From assembly GCA_963764665.1 (NCBI GenBank), contig CAVXTL010000015.1, positions 1 to 64,000 of the forward strand: DNA of 64,000 nt, in the 5' to 3' direction. The notes under the pieces are model-generated. The model was not told the origin of the DNA, made no database searches, and saw only the letters and a program-made list of their open reading frames with translations. Shown piece after piece: positions 53,305 to 60,736 of this stretch. Origin of the DNA: JACVRW01 sp963764665 (GTDB lineage Bacteria; Actinomycetota; Thermoleophilia; Solirubrobacterales; Thermoleophilaceae). The translations under genes and the position numbers were made by a program. Position 1 is the stretch's first letter; each line of letters starts with the position of its first letter.

Positions 53305-54040
53305 GGCCCCGATCCACGACGTGGACCAGGCGAGCTTCGAGTCCCAGGTGCTCGAGCGCTCGAAAACGGTGCCGGTGGTCGTGGACTTCTGGGCCGACTG
53401 GTGCGGGCCGTGCAAGCAGCTCACGCCCGTGCTCGAGCGCGCCACCGCGGCCCGCGGGGGCAAGGTGGAGCTCGCAAAGGTGGACGTGGACGCGAACCAG
53501 CAGCTGGCGGCTGCGTTCGGCGTTCAGGGCATTCCCGCGGTCAAGGCGTTCCGGGACGGCAAGGTGGCGTCGGAGTTCACCGGCGCCGTGCCGCCCGCCG
53601 AGGTGGAGCGCTTCTTCGACGCGCTCGTGCCCTCGGAGGCCGACGAGCTGGCCGCGGCGGGGGACGAGGGCTCCCTGCGCCGTGCGCTCGAAGCCGACCC
53701 GCGCCACGCCACCGCGCGCGTCGAGCTGGCCCGGCTGCTGATCCAGCGCGGCGACACCGACGAGGCCGTCGAGCTGCTCGGCGAGACCGCCGGCGATTTC
53801 GTGGCGGACGGTCTGGCCGCCAGGGCGCGGCTGGCCGGCGACGAGGAGCTGGCGCCGGCGTTCGAGGCCTGGGACCGCGGTGACTACCGCGGGGCGCTCG
53901 AGCGCTTCCTGGAGGCGCTGGGGGACCCCGAGCGCCGCGACGACGTGCGCCGCATGATGGTCGCCATCTTCACCGACCTCGGTGCTCAGGATCCGCTGGC
54001 GAGCGAGTACCGGCGCCGGCTCGCGACGGCGCTCAACTGA
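53294..54040 (+). CDS. Thioredoxin-TPR chaperedoxin (CnoX-like)
   Basis: 248 residues: a thioredoxin domain with W-A-D-W-C-G-P-C-K near residue 35 and cis-Pro in G-I-P-A-V, followed by TPR-like helices (about 115-245). This matches CnoX, which protects proteins from chlorine oxidation and hands them to GroEL; members that keep W-C-G-P-C retain redox activity. GTG start inside the cyclophilin gene, so both folding factors are coupled. Confidence 0.92.
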   Translation: MATEAPIHDVDQASFESQVLERSKTVPVVVDFWADWCGPCKQLTPVLERATAARGGKVELAKVDVDANQQLAAAFGVQGIPAVKAFRDGKVASEFTGAVPPAEVERFFDALVPSEADELAAAGDEGSLRRALEADPRHATARVELARLLIQRGDTDEAVELLGETAGDFVADGLAARARLAGDEELAPAFEAWDRGDYRGALERFLEALGDPERRDDVRRMMVAIFTDLGAQDPLASEYRRRLATALN

Positions 54041-54638
54041 CGCCGCGGGCGGCGCGCGCACGCGCCTGGCGACGCCTGCCCAGGAATATCAGCGTGCCTA
54101 GCGCCACCACAAGCAGCAGGAAGCCGAAGAACACCGCGCTGCCGGTGCCGATTCCGCCGAACGGAAGGGCCAGGAGCTTGACGATCCCGAAGCCGAGCGC
54201 GAGCAGCACGATCACGGCGACCACGAGCAGCACGATTCCGCGGATCCGGGCCACGACCCCGGCGCTTGCGGGTGGGGCCACCATGCCCATCAGCCGGAGC
54301 AGGAGCAGCTGGCGGGAGGAGGGTGCCTCCTGGCCGAGCTTCTCCATGGCTGCCTTCAGGTCGTCGGGCCGGCGCTCGGCCAGCGCCAGGGACGCCTTCA
54401 TCATCTGCCGCAGCGCGGGGCGCTCCTGCGGGTGACAGCCCGCGAGCGCCTCGTTGAAGTAGGCCCGCGCCGCCTTCACGTCGTAGCGCTCGGCGGCTCG
54501 CGCGCCCAGGATCGCCTTGGCGGCGACCCGGTGCTTGGACTCCGAGATCAGCTGCTCGTCGGTGCGCTGCTCGAGCTGCGGGATCGCAGAGAGCGCGCCG
54601 ACCTGCATCTGCATCTTGACCTGCTTCGGCTTAGCCAC
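54033..54638 (-). CDS. Membrane protein with helical N-terminal domain
   Basis: 201 residues. The first 120 are helical and TPR-like (Y-D-V-K-A-A-R-A-Y-F-N-E-A-L-A), followed by two transmembrane helices (about 130-157 with I-V-L-L-V-V-A-V-I-V-L-L-A-L, and 165-188) and a basic tail. I do not recognise a family. GTG start at 54638 with a CAGACT box 9 nt upstream. The 3' end overlaps the convergent CnoX-like gene by 8 nt. Confidence 0.75.
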   Translation of the reverse strand: MAKPKQVKMQMQVGALSAIPQLEQRTDEQLISESKHRVAAKAILGARAAERYDVKAARAYFNEALAGCHPQERPALRQMMKASLALAERRPDDLKAAMEKLGQEAPSSRQLLLLRLMGMVAPPASAGVVARIRGIVLLVVAVIVLLALGFGIVKLLALPFGGIGTGSAVFFGFLLLVVALGTLIFLGRRRQARARAARGVS

Positions 54639-54730
54639 GGTCGGAAGAGTCTGCCAGACGGTGGCGCGGACTCAGCCGGGCTCAGTCGACTGGGGTTTGC
54701 GGCGTGGCCGAACCGGGGTATGTGCGGTCC

Positions 54731-54973
54731 ATGACAATCGCTGCCATCGTCGGTATCTGCATCGTGCTCCTCGTGCTCGGCTTCCTGCTGCCGCGGCTCT
54801 CATCAGGTCCTCAGCGCGGTGTGGACCGCAGCCTGGGAGTGGGGCAGAGGGCGGGCGGAAAGGCCCCTGGCCCGATCGGGCGCCTGCTCTCCAAGTCCTT
54901 CGGAAGCTCACGAAAGGCCACGAACAAGAGCGCCTCCACGGGCCGCAAGGCGCGCGGCAAGCTGCCGCTCTAG
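54731..54973 (+). CDS. Small membrane protein, DUF6411-like
   Basis: 80 residues: one N-terminal transmembrane helix (I-V-G-I-C-I-V-L-L-V-L-G-F-L-L-P) followed by a basic Gly/Lys/Arg/Ser tail containing P-Q-R-G-V-D-R-S-L-G-V-G and K-A-P-G-P-I-G-R. The pattern resembles DUF6411 proteins widespread in actinobacteria; no function is known. The ATG at 54731 starts at the helix. Its last 66 nt run antisense to the DivIVA-like gene. Confidence 0.72.
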   Translation: MTIAAIVGICIVLLVLGFLLPRLSSGPQRGVDRSLGVGQRAGGKAPGPIGRLLSKSFGSSRKATNKSASTGRKARGKLPL

Positions 54974-55543
54974 TCGCCGACCGGCACAGGAAGCGTCTGC
55001 GTCGTCCGCCGGCGCTTCCTGGGTGGGCGCGTCGGGCGCGAGGGCGGCCGCCACCTCGGCGGGCGGCGTCAGCCGCTCCACGGCGTCCTCGGCGGTGGCT
55101 AGCACCTCGTCCGCGAGGCGCCGCACCTCCTCGATCAGGTGCTGGCGCTCCGCCCAGAGCCTGCTCGTATCCACCGCCACCTGCTCGGCGTACTTGTCGG
55201 CCTCTGCCTTCAGGATCTCCGCCTCGCGCTCTGCACGCTGCAGGCGTCCCTCGGCCTGGGCTCGTGAGCGCGCGGCCAGCTCGTCGGCAGTCTCGTTGGC
55301 GCTCTGAAGGATCCCGGCGGTCTGCTCGCCGACCTCGTCGAGCGCGCGGTGCACGACCTTCTCGCGCAGCTGGCGGCCCTCGAGCTCGTCCACGAGCTCC
55401 GTCAGCTCGGCTATGAACTCATCCACGGCGCGGCGGTCGTAGCCGCGCACGGCCAGCGGGAACTCGGCCTGGCGCACGCGCTCGCCGGCGCTCCCGCCTG
55501 TTGACAGGGGCTGGGTGGTGGCTTGTTCCGATGAGATGCTCAT
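54908..55543 (-). CDS. DivIVA-domain coiled-coil protein
   Basis: 211 residues: a DivIVA-type N-terminal motif (F-P-L-A-V-R-G-Y-D-R-R-A-V-D-E-F-I) then a long coiled coil (about 55-165) and an Ala/Pro-rich tail. DivIVA/Wag31 relatives mark curved membrane and organise polar growth or the septum; this one is shorter than Wag31 and may be a secondary member. The reverse-strand ATG at 55543 has a CATACT box 11 nt upstream. Divergent from pdxH. Confidence 0.88.
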   Translation of the reverse strand: MSISSEQATTQPLSTGGSAGERVRQAEFPLAVRGYDRRAVDEFIAELTELVDELEGRQLREKVVHRALDEVGEQTAGILQSANETADELAARSRAQAEGRLQRAEREAEILKAEADKYAEQVAVDTSRLWAERQHLIEEVRRLADEVLATAEDAVERLTPPAEVAAALAPDAPTQEAPADDADASCAGRRLERQLAARLAARGGALVRGLS

Positions 55544-55648
55544 AGGTTCAGGGGAGTATGCCCACTGAAATCGCAGGTTCAACCGCCTGCAAGACCAACG
55601 CTCGATAACGAAGGTTATGGAAACCCACAGACGTTTTCGCAGCATCTC

Positions 55649-56251
55649 GTGACCGCGCCGCTCCAGGCCGGCGATCTGGCGGCCGATCCCCTCGCCCAGT
55701 TCCGGCGCTGGTTCGAAGACGCTCAGGGCGCCGGAATCGCGTTCCCGGAGGCCGTTGCGCTGGCCACCGCGACCCCAGACGGCCTTCCGTCGGCGCGAAT
55801 GGTCCTCCTCAAGGGCTTCGACGAGCGCGGTTTCGCGTTCTTCACCAACCTCGAGAGCCGCAAGGCCGGCGAGCTCGACGCCAATCCCCACGCCGCCCTC
55901 CTCTTCCACTGGAAGGAGCTGAACCGCCAGGTCCGCGTCGAGGGCGTCATAACGGGTGTAAACCGCGCCGAGGTCGAGGAACACGCCCGCAAACGCTCGC
56001 GCGAGAGCCAGTTGAGCGCCCTGGCCTCACCGCAGAGCCAGCCGATCGACGACCGTGAGGCCCTCGAGCGGCTGGTGGCCGAGCTTGACCGCAGGCACGT
56101 CGGCGAGGTGCCCGTACCGGAGTCCTGGGGCGGCTATCGCGTGGTCCCCAGCGCCTACGAGTTCTGGCAGAGCGGCGAGCACCGGCTCCACGACCGCTTT
56201 CGCTACCTGCCGGTGGACGGCGGCTGGGCGATCGAGCGGCTCGCGCCCTAG
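55649..56251 (+). CDS. pdxH: Pyridoxamine 5'-phosphate oxidase
   Basis: FMN-dependent oxidase (200 residues) that makes pyridoxal 5'-phosphate, the cofactor of DapL among others. FMN/substrate motifs: P-S-A-R-M-V-L-L-K-G-F, F-F-T-N-L-E-S-R-K-A, Q-V-R-V-E-G, S-R-E-S-Q-L-S-A-L-A-S and the C-terminal F-W-Q-S-G-E-H-R-L-H-D-R. GTG start; the nearest upstream gene is divergent. Confidence 0.95.
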   Translation: MTAPLQAGDLAADPLAQFRRWFEDAQGAGIAFPEAVALATATPDGLPSARMVLLKGFDERGFAFFTNLESRKAGELDANPHAALLFHWKELNRQVRVEGVITGVNRAEVEEHARKRSRESQLSALASPQSQPIDDREALERLVAELDRRHVGEVPVPESWGGYRVVPSAYEFWQSGEHRLHDRFRYLPVDGGWAIERLAP

Positions 56252-56257
56252 GGCGGC

Positions 56258-57226
56258 TCAGCCGTCGGGGAACGGCTGGATCTTCACGCCGTGGTCCTGC
56301 TCGCGCACGCCGAGCTCGTAGGCGGCGCTGCCGCGGATCTCGAGCGCTCTCACGGGCCGCTCCTTGGGCTCCACGCGCAGGCGCATGGTCGCGACGGAGC
56401 AGTTGAGCGAGTGGTGCTCGCCGCCGGCGGGATCGGCGTACGCCCAGCCGACGGTGTCCTCGAGCGCCGCGCTCACGTCGCCCGAAACGGAGATGCCCTT
56501 GCCGGTCAAGTGGAACTGGCACACGCCCGGCCCCTCGCGCACCTCTGTGCCGCGCCGGCCGCCGAGGGCGTAGCGCTCCCCCTCGACCATCACCGCGCCG
56601 TTGGCGATCCAGGGCGTGGTCATCCCGCCGATGATCACCTTGCCCACCGCGGCGTCGAGCCACTCGCCGTCCGCGGTCAGGCCATGCAGCCAGATCCAGC
56701 GCTCCGCGTGCTCGGCGCCCCAGTTGTGGCCCACCATGCCGTGCCAGCCGTCGAGTGAGATCTGGCGGTCCCCCACTCCCAGCCGGCCGCCGAAGAACGC
56801 GGCGGGCAGCGGGCTCACGAGCTTCGTCTTGGGGAGCGGCGCGCGATACATCCAGTCACTCGGGAGGTGGAAGAGCGGCTCCTCGTGGGACTCGAAGCTG
56901 AGCTCCCACCAGGCGGAGCCGGCCCAGCCGAACGCCCGCCCGGGCCCGATGCCCGAGGCGTCGCCGACCTGGATCCAGTCGCGTTCGCCGGTGGTCGGGC
57001 CGGGGAGCGTCTCCTTGGCCGCCACCGGGCCGCCGGCGCCTTCCTCGAAGAGGCTGAACCACACGGATCCCGTGGGCTCCTCGTCCGGCGGCTTGTGAAC
57101 CGTGTAGCGGATCCACACGCCCAGCGGCTCCTCCGGATGGCAGGCCTTGAGGTAGTAGCTCTCGTAGTGCCCGGCGGATGCGCGAATGCCCGGAAAGCGG
57201 GCTTCGGTCGGGTTCACGCCGGCCAC
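56258..57226 (-). CDS. Lipocalin-fold protein, AttH/CrtC-like (tentative)
   Basis: About 322 residues, rich in Trp and in beta-strand patterns, without signal peptide or membrane helix. Recognisable segments: H-Y-E-S-Y-Y-L-K-A, the G-W-H-G-M-V-G-H-N-W-G-A-E-H centre and W-I-W-L-H-G. This resembles AttH/CrtC-type double-lipocalin proteins such as hydroxyneurosporene synthase and diels-alderase-like proteins, but the similarity is by eye. No carotenoid genes are nearby. GTG start at 57226, 10 nt after a reverse TAGGGT box; an open frame continues upstream through the divergent SDR gene but is spurious. Confidence 0.6.
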   Translation of the reverse strand: MAGVNPTEARFPGIRASAGHYESYYLKACHPEEPLGVWIRYTVHKPPDEEPTGSVWFSLFEEGAGGPVAAKETLPGPTTGERDWIQVGDASGIGPGRAFGWAGSAWWELSFESHEEPLFHLPSDWMYRAPLPKTKLVSPLPAAFFGGRLGVGDRQISLDGWHGMVGHNWGAEHAERWIWLHGLTADGEWLDAAVGKVIIGGMTTPWIANGAVMVEGERYALGGRRGTEVREGPGVCQFHLTGKGISVSGDVSAALEDTVGWAYADPAGGEHHSLNCSVATMRLRVEPKERPVRALEIRGSAAYELGVREQDHGVKIQPFPDG

Positions 57227-57236
57227 GGTGGGCCCC

Positions 57237-57261
57237 ACCCTACTCGCGGCGCTGATAGAAA
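57237..57261. promoter_or_regulatory. Divergent -10 boxes for the AttH-like and SDR genes
   Basis: Reverse-strand TAGGGT (57242-57237) lies 10 nt before the GTG at 57226, and forward TAGAAA (57256-57261) ends 8 nt before the SDR ATG. Both genes seem to be leaderless or nearly so. Confidence 0.45.
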
Positions 57262-57269
57262 ACCGATCG

Positions 57270-57956
57270 ATGGCGGACCAACCCGTGATGATCATCACCG
57301 GTGCCAGCAGCGGCATCGGTGCGGCCACGGCCCGGCGAGCGGTGGAGTTCGGCCACCGGGTGGTGCTGGCCGCCCGCTCCGAGGACAAGCTCGCGGCGCT
57401 CGCCGACGAGCTCGGCGAGGCGGCCATTCCTGTGCGCTGCGACGTGACCAGCTGGGAGGACCAGCAGCAGCTCGTGGCCACCGCGCTCGACCGCTTCGGC
57501 CGCATGGACGTGTTCTTCGCGAACGCCGGCTTCGGCGCCAAGCGCGGCTTCCTCGAGGAGACCGTGGAGCACTGGCACGCGATGGTCGACACCAACGTGT
57601 ACGGCGCCGCGCTGTCCATTCGGGCCGCCGTCGGCCATTTCCGCGAGCAGAACAGCGGCCACATGCTCCTGACGAGCTCGGTGGCCGGCCGGCGGGTGCT
57701 GCCGGGGTCGCTCTACTCGGCCACCAAGTGGGCGGTGTCGGCGATGGGCGAAGCCCTGCGCCAGGAGCTTGCCGAGACCGACATCAAGGTCACCCTGATC
57801 GCCCCCGGCATGGTCGACACGCCGTTCTTCGACCAGTCGCCGACGGGGGCGCTCGAGTCCGACGACATCGCCCGCGCGGTGCTCTTCGCGCTCACCCAGC
57901 CCCCGCACGTGGACGTGAACGAGGTGCTGGTGCGGCCGATTCATCAGGCCGGCTGA
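57270..57956 (+). CDS. Short-chain dehydrogenase/reductase
   Basis: 228-residue classical SDR: T-G-A-S-S-G-I-G cofactor loop, D-V-T after strand 4 side, N-A-G-F-G-A, catalytic Ser in L-T-S-S-V-A-G and Y-S-A-T-K. The A-A-R-S after strand 2 points to NADP(H). Substrate unknown. ATG at 57270 places the Rossmann motif at residue 11. Diverges from the AttH-like gene. Confidence 0.94.
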   Translation: MADQPVMIITGASSGIGAATARRAVEFGHRVVLAARSEDKLAALADELGEAAIPVRCDVTSWEDQQQLVATALDRFGRMDVFFANAGFGAKRGFLEETVEHWHAMVDTNVYGAALSIRAAVGHFREQNSGHMLLTSSVAGRRVLPGSLYSATKWAVSAMGEALRQELAETDIKVTLIAPGMVDTPFFDQSPTGALESDDIARAVLFALTQPPHVDVNEVLVRPIHQAG

Positions 57957-58105
57957 GCCACCCGCCGAACGGCCAGGCGTCGCGCGATCGCCTCGCGCAA
58001 GCCCGCTGGATGCCGATGGATCGGCCCTCTGGATAGAGCCGCGCCCCCGCGGTGCGCCGCGACCAGTAGCCGCCAGGGTGTGCCGCAGGGGATACTCGGC
58101 GGGCA

Positions 58106-58373
58106 ATGTCGCGGGAGAACGTGGAGATCGTTCGGCGCGTGTCGGACGCCTACAACCGCCGCGACGCGGGAGCGATGCTCGACGAACTCCACCCCGAGAT
58201 CGAGTGGCACCCCTGGTTGCAGATTCAGCTCGGCGGGGGAGCCACCGTGTATCGGGAGCACCAGGGCGTCCGCAAGGGAATCCAAGAGCAAGTTCAAGAG
58301 CGGCAAGGTGATTCGGGTCCGCGAGTATCTCGACCCCAGGAAGGCCCTCGAAGCCGTGGGGCTGTCGGAGTAG
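58106..58373 (+). pseudogene. SnoaL-like (nuclear transport factor 2 fold) gene remnant
   Basis: The 5' part (58106 to about 58278) encodes a typical SnoaL-like start (S-R-E-N-V-E-I-V-R-R, E-I-E-W-H-P) and the 3' part, in another frame (about 58284-58373), encodes its typical end (S-G-K-V-I-R-V-R-E-Y-L-D, E-A-V-G-L-S-E). About 40-50 residues of the middle are missing, so an internal deletion with frameshift has destroyed it. A GATACT box 9 nt before the ATG remains. Confidence 0.75.
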
Positions 58374-58405
58374 CGGGCGGCGGGAGCTCCGACGGGGAGC
58401 GGGGC

Positions 58406-58411
58406 TACGCT
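58406..58411 (+). promoter_or_regulatory. -10 box of dinB (leaderless)
   Basis: TACGCT ends 6 nt before the GTG start at 58418. No LexA-type box is seen directly upstream. Confidence 0.45.
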
Positions 58412-58417
58412 GGCCTG

Positions 58418-59497
58418 GTGGCGCAAGACAGTCCTCACGTCTACGCACACATCGACATGGACGCCTTCTACGTGAGCGTCGAGCTGCAGCGCCGCCCGGA
58501 GCTGCGCGGGAAGCCGGTGGTGGTGGCGGGCAGTGGGCCACGCGCGGTCGTGACCACCGCGAGCTACGAGGCGCGGCGCTTCGGGGTCTTCTCCGCCACG
58601 CCCGCGGAGCGCGCCCGCAGGCTCTGCCCGCAGGCCGTGTTCGTCGCGCCCGACTTCGAGCTCTACCGCGCCCGTTCCCGCGACGTGATGGCCGTGCTGC
58701 GCGGTCACGTGGAGCGCCTCGAGGTGGTGGGCCTCGACGAGGCCTACATGGACCTCACCGGCCTGGATCGCCACCGGGCGGCGGCGCGCCGGATCAAGGA
58801 GGCCGTGCACCAGGACACCGGCCTGCGCTGCTCGATCGGCATCGGGCCGAACAAGCTGGTCGCGAAGGTGGCCTCGGACGCCGACAAGCCCGACGGATTC
58901 CTGGAGCTGAGCGCGGCCGAGGCACGCGCCCGGTTCGCGGGCTCCTCCCCCGGGCTCATACCCGGCATCGGCCCCAAGACCGTGCAGCGGCTCGAGTCGC
59001 ACGGCGTCTCGACCCTGGCAGCCCTCGGTGAACAGCCGGACGAGCGGCTGACCTCGTGGTTCGGGCCGCGGCTGGGCCCCCATCTCGGCCGCCTGGCGCG
59101 CTTCGAGGACGCTCGCGGGCTGGAGTTGCAGCGGGTGGCCAAGTCGGAGTCGCGCGAGACGACCTTCGACCGCGACCTCCACGGGCTCGAGCAGCTCGAG
59201 CCGGTCCTGGAGCGGCTCACCCATCAGCTCTGCGCGACGCTCGTGGAGCAGGGGCGATCCGGGCGCACGATCGGCATCAAGGTGCGCCTTGACGACTTCA
59301 CGACCGTCACCCGGGCGCGCAGCCTGGACAGGCCCACCGGCGCCCTCGACACCGTCTGGCCGGTGGCCCGCGATCTCCTGCGCCAGCTCGGCCCCACGCG
59401 GCCTGTGCGGCTGCTGGGGGTGCGGGTGGCCGGGCTGGACGAGGAGCGGCGGGATGCACCCGCCGCTCCCGACGACCAGCTCAGCCTGTCGCTCTGA
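58418..59497 (+). CDS. dinB: DNA polymerase IV
   Basis: Y-family translesion polymerase, 359 residues. Metal motifs H-I-D-M-D-A-F-Y-V-S-V-E and V-V-G-L-D-E-A-Y-M-D-L; C-S-I-G-I-G-P-N-K-L-V-A-K; HhH thumb I-P-G-I-G-P-K-T; little-finger domain with R-E-T-T-F-D-R-D. The last residues Q-L-S-L-S-L form a beta-clamp binding motif. GTG at 58418 used, as the ORF upstream overlaps the SnoaL remnant. Its stop forms TGATCA with the convergent gene. Confidence 0.96.
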   Translation: MAQDSPHVYAHIDMDAFYVSVELQRRPELRGKPVVVAGSGPRAVVTTASYEARRFGVFSATPAERARRLCPQAVFVAPDFELYRARSRDVMAVLRGHVERLEVVGLDEAYMDLTGLDRHRAAARRIKEAVHQDTGLRCSIGIGPNKLVAKVASDADKPDGFLELSAAEARARFAGSSPGLIPGIGPKTVQRLESHGVSTLAALGEQPDERLTSWFGPRLGPHLGRLARFEDARGLELQRVAKSESRETTFDRDLHGLEQLEPVLERLTHQLCATLVEQGRSGRTIGIKVRLDDFTTVTRARSLDRPTGALDTVWPVARDLLRQLGPTRPVRLLGVRVAGLDEERRDAPAAPDDQLSLSL

Positions 59498-60412
59498 TCA
59501 GTGGGCGACCCACACTGTGCCGGTGCTGCCGAAGCCGATCCGGCTCTTGGTGGCCGCGGTGAGGTCCCACTCGCGGTTGCCCGCGTACGGGCCGCGGTCG
59601 ATCACCGGGACCGTGACCGAGCGGCCCTGGTAGCGGATCGTGACCTTGGTCCCGCACGGGAGCCACTTGTGCGCCACGCCGAGCCGGCCGTAGGTCAGCG
59701 CGCCGCCGCAGGCCGTGGAGTTCCCGTAGAGACCGGGGCCGTACCAGCTCGCGGCGCTCGGCCGGTACACGAACACGCGCCCGCGCAGGGTGCGGCTGAC
59801 GGCCGAGTTGCGTCCGTCGCCGGCGAACTTCACCCGCAGGCGGTAGCGGCCGGAGCCGCTGGCGCGCCAGACGGCGCGATAGCGACCACCGCGACCCGTG
59901 AGGGTGCGGTCGACGGTGCGCCAGCCGTGGCCCGTGGCCAACTGCAGCCGCACGCGGCGACCGCCGAATCCGGGCGCGAGCCGGCCGCGGACGCGGATGC
60001 GCTCGCCCTGCCGCACGTGCCGGCTGGCGTGCCCGGCCAGGCGCGCCACCACGGTCACGCTGCGGACGCTGGAGACGCCCTCCGGCGAAACGGCGCGGAA
60101 TGCGCCCGAGCGCGCAGGGCGCAGCCGGAAGCTGTAGGTGCCGGTGCGGACGAGCGTCTGGCCGACGTTGCGCCACTCGCCTCCACGCGGCGCGTATTCG
60201 AGCCGGACGACGCCGCCTGCCGGCACCTGGCCGCTCAGTCGCAGCGCCTCGCCGTAGCGCAGCTTGGCCTTCGTGCCGGCTCCGGCCAGGGAGACGCCTC
60301 CTGTCTGGGCGTTTGCCGGGGCGGCGGTGAGGCCGATCAGTGTCATTGCCGCGCATGCGCACAGGGCTGCGGGACGCAGTCGGCCTGCGCGTGCACGGGC
60401 ACGCGTATTCAC
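59498..60412 (-). CDS. Secreted RlpA-like double-psi beta-barrel protein
   Basis: 304 residues: Sec signal peptide (A-A-M-T-L-I-G-L-T-A-A-P-A-N-A), two Ig-like beta domains (about 45-205), and a C-terminal RlpA-like barrel: A-S-W-Y-G-P-G, the catalytic-type Asp in V-P-V-I-D-R-G-P-Y and W-D-L-T. In RlpA this fold cleaves naked glycan strands, and related actinobacterial wall proteins carry it. A c-di-AMP riboswitch occupies its leader, consistent with control of wall remodelling. GTG/ATG choice: the ATG at 60412 lies next to the signal peptide. Confidence 0.9.
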   Translation of the reverse strand: MNTRARARAGRLRPAALCACAAMTLIGLTAAPANAQTGGVSLAGAGTKAKLRYGEALRLSGQVPAGGVVRLEYAPRGGEWRNVGQTLVRTGTYSFRLRPARSGAFRAVSPEGVSSVRSVTVVARLAGHASRHVRQGERIRVRGRLAPGFGGRRVRLQLATGHGWRTVDRTLTGRGGRYRAVWRASGSGRYRLRVKFAGDGRNSAVSRTLRGRVFVYRPSAASWYGPGLYGNSTACGGALTYGRLGVAHKWLPCGTKVTIRYQGRSVTVPVIDRGPYAGNREWDLTAATKSRIGFGSTGTVWVAH

Positions 60413-60420
60413 GGTGTTGG

Positions 60421-60570
60421 GTTCCCTTTCCCGACCCGTGCCTGCGGGGTTAGCTGACGGACTCGGGCGCGGTACGACGCCCTAAGAGCGGATCACCGCT
60501 CCATTCGCCCCTGCCGAGCGCTTGAAGGCTCGGCCCTGGTTCCCCCGCCCGTCGTCCTCAGTGGGATGAC
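60421..60570 (-). promoter_or_regulatory. Cyclic-di-AMP riboswitch (ydaO-yuaA class)
   Basis: On the reverse strand the leader contains the conserved blocks in the right order: G-G-G-G-G-A-A-C-C-A near 60548-60539, the GGGGCGAATGG block, TTAGGGCGTCGTACC (about 60486-60470), CCGTCAGCTAACC (near 60461) and GGGAAAGGGA just before the coding region. This layout matches actinobacterial ydaO riboswitches upstream of wall-hydrolase genes such as rpfA. c-di-AMP binding normally turns expression off. Confidence 0.88.
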
Positions 60571-60587
60571 GATTCGGCCAGGCCGAT

Positions 60588-60601
60588 CGAACAACTGTTC
60601 G
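60588..60601. promoter_or_regulatory. LexA/SOS-type operator
   Basis: CGAACAACTGTTCG is a perfect match to the CGAAC-N4-GTTCG operator and extends to TCGAAC-N4-GTTCG. It lies immediately downstream of the reverse-strand -10 TAGGGT (60608-60603), that is, at the start of the riboswitch transcript, an ideal repression site. Confidence 0.6.
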
Positions 60602-60602
60602 C

Positions 60603-60608
60603 ACCCTA
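60603..60608 (-). promoter_or_regulatory. -10 box of the riboswitch-RlpA transcript
   Basis: Reverse-strand TAGGGT; transcription would start near 60596, inside the LexA-type box, with about 185 nt of leader. The -35 region is weak. Confidence 0.5.
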
Positions 60609-60671
60609 GAGGCCGGCCTGGACGTTTGTGTGAGCCTCGTCACGGTTCACGGGCCCCCCAGCGCCTACACG

Positions 60672-60700
60672 TAGACCCCTGACCGGTGCTGCGGTACGGT
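60672..60700 (+). promoter_or_regulatory. Promoter of the WS/DGAT gene
   Basis: TAGACC (60672-60677), a 17-nt spacer and TACGGT (60695-60700); start near 60707, leaving a leader of about 30 nt with a TAGGAGG ribosome binding site. Confidence 0.5.
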
Positions 60701-60736
60701 GCTGGCTCTCGCCCCGTTTCCATCTAGGAGGACGCC

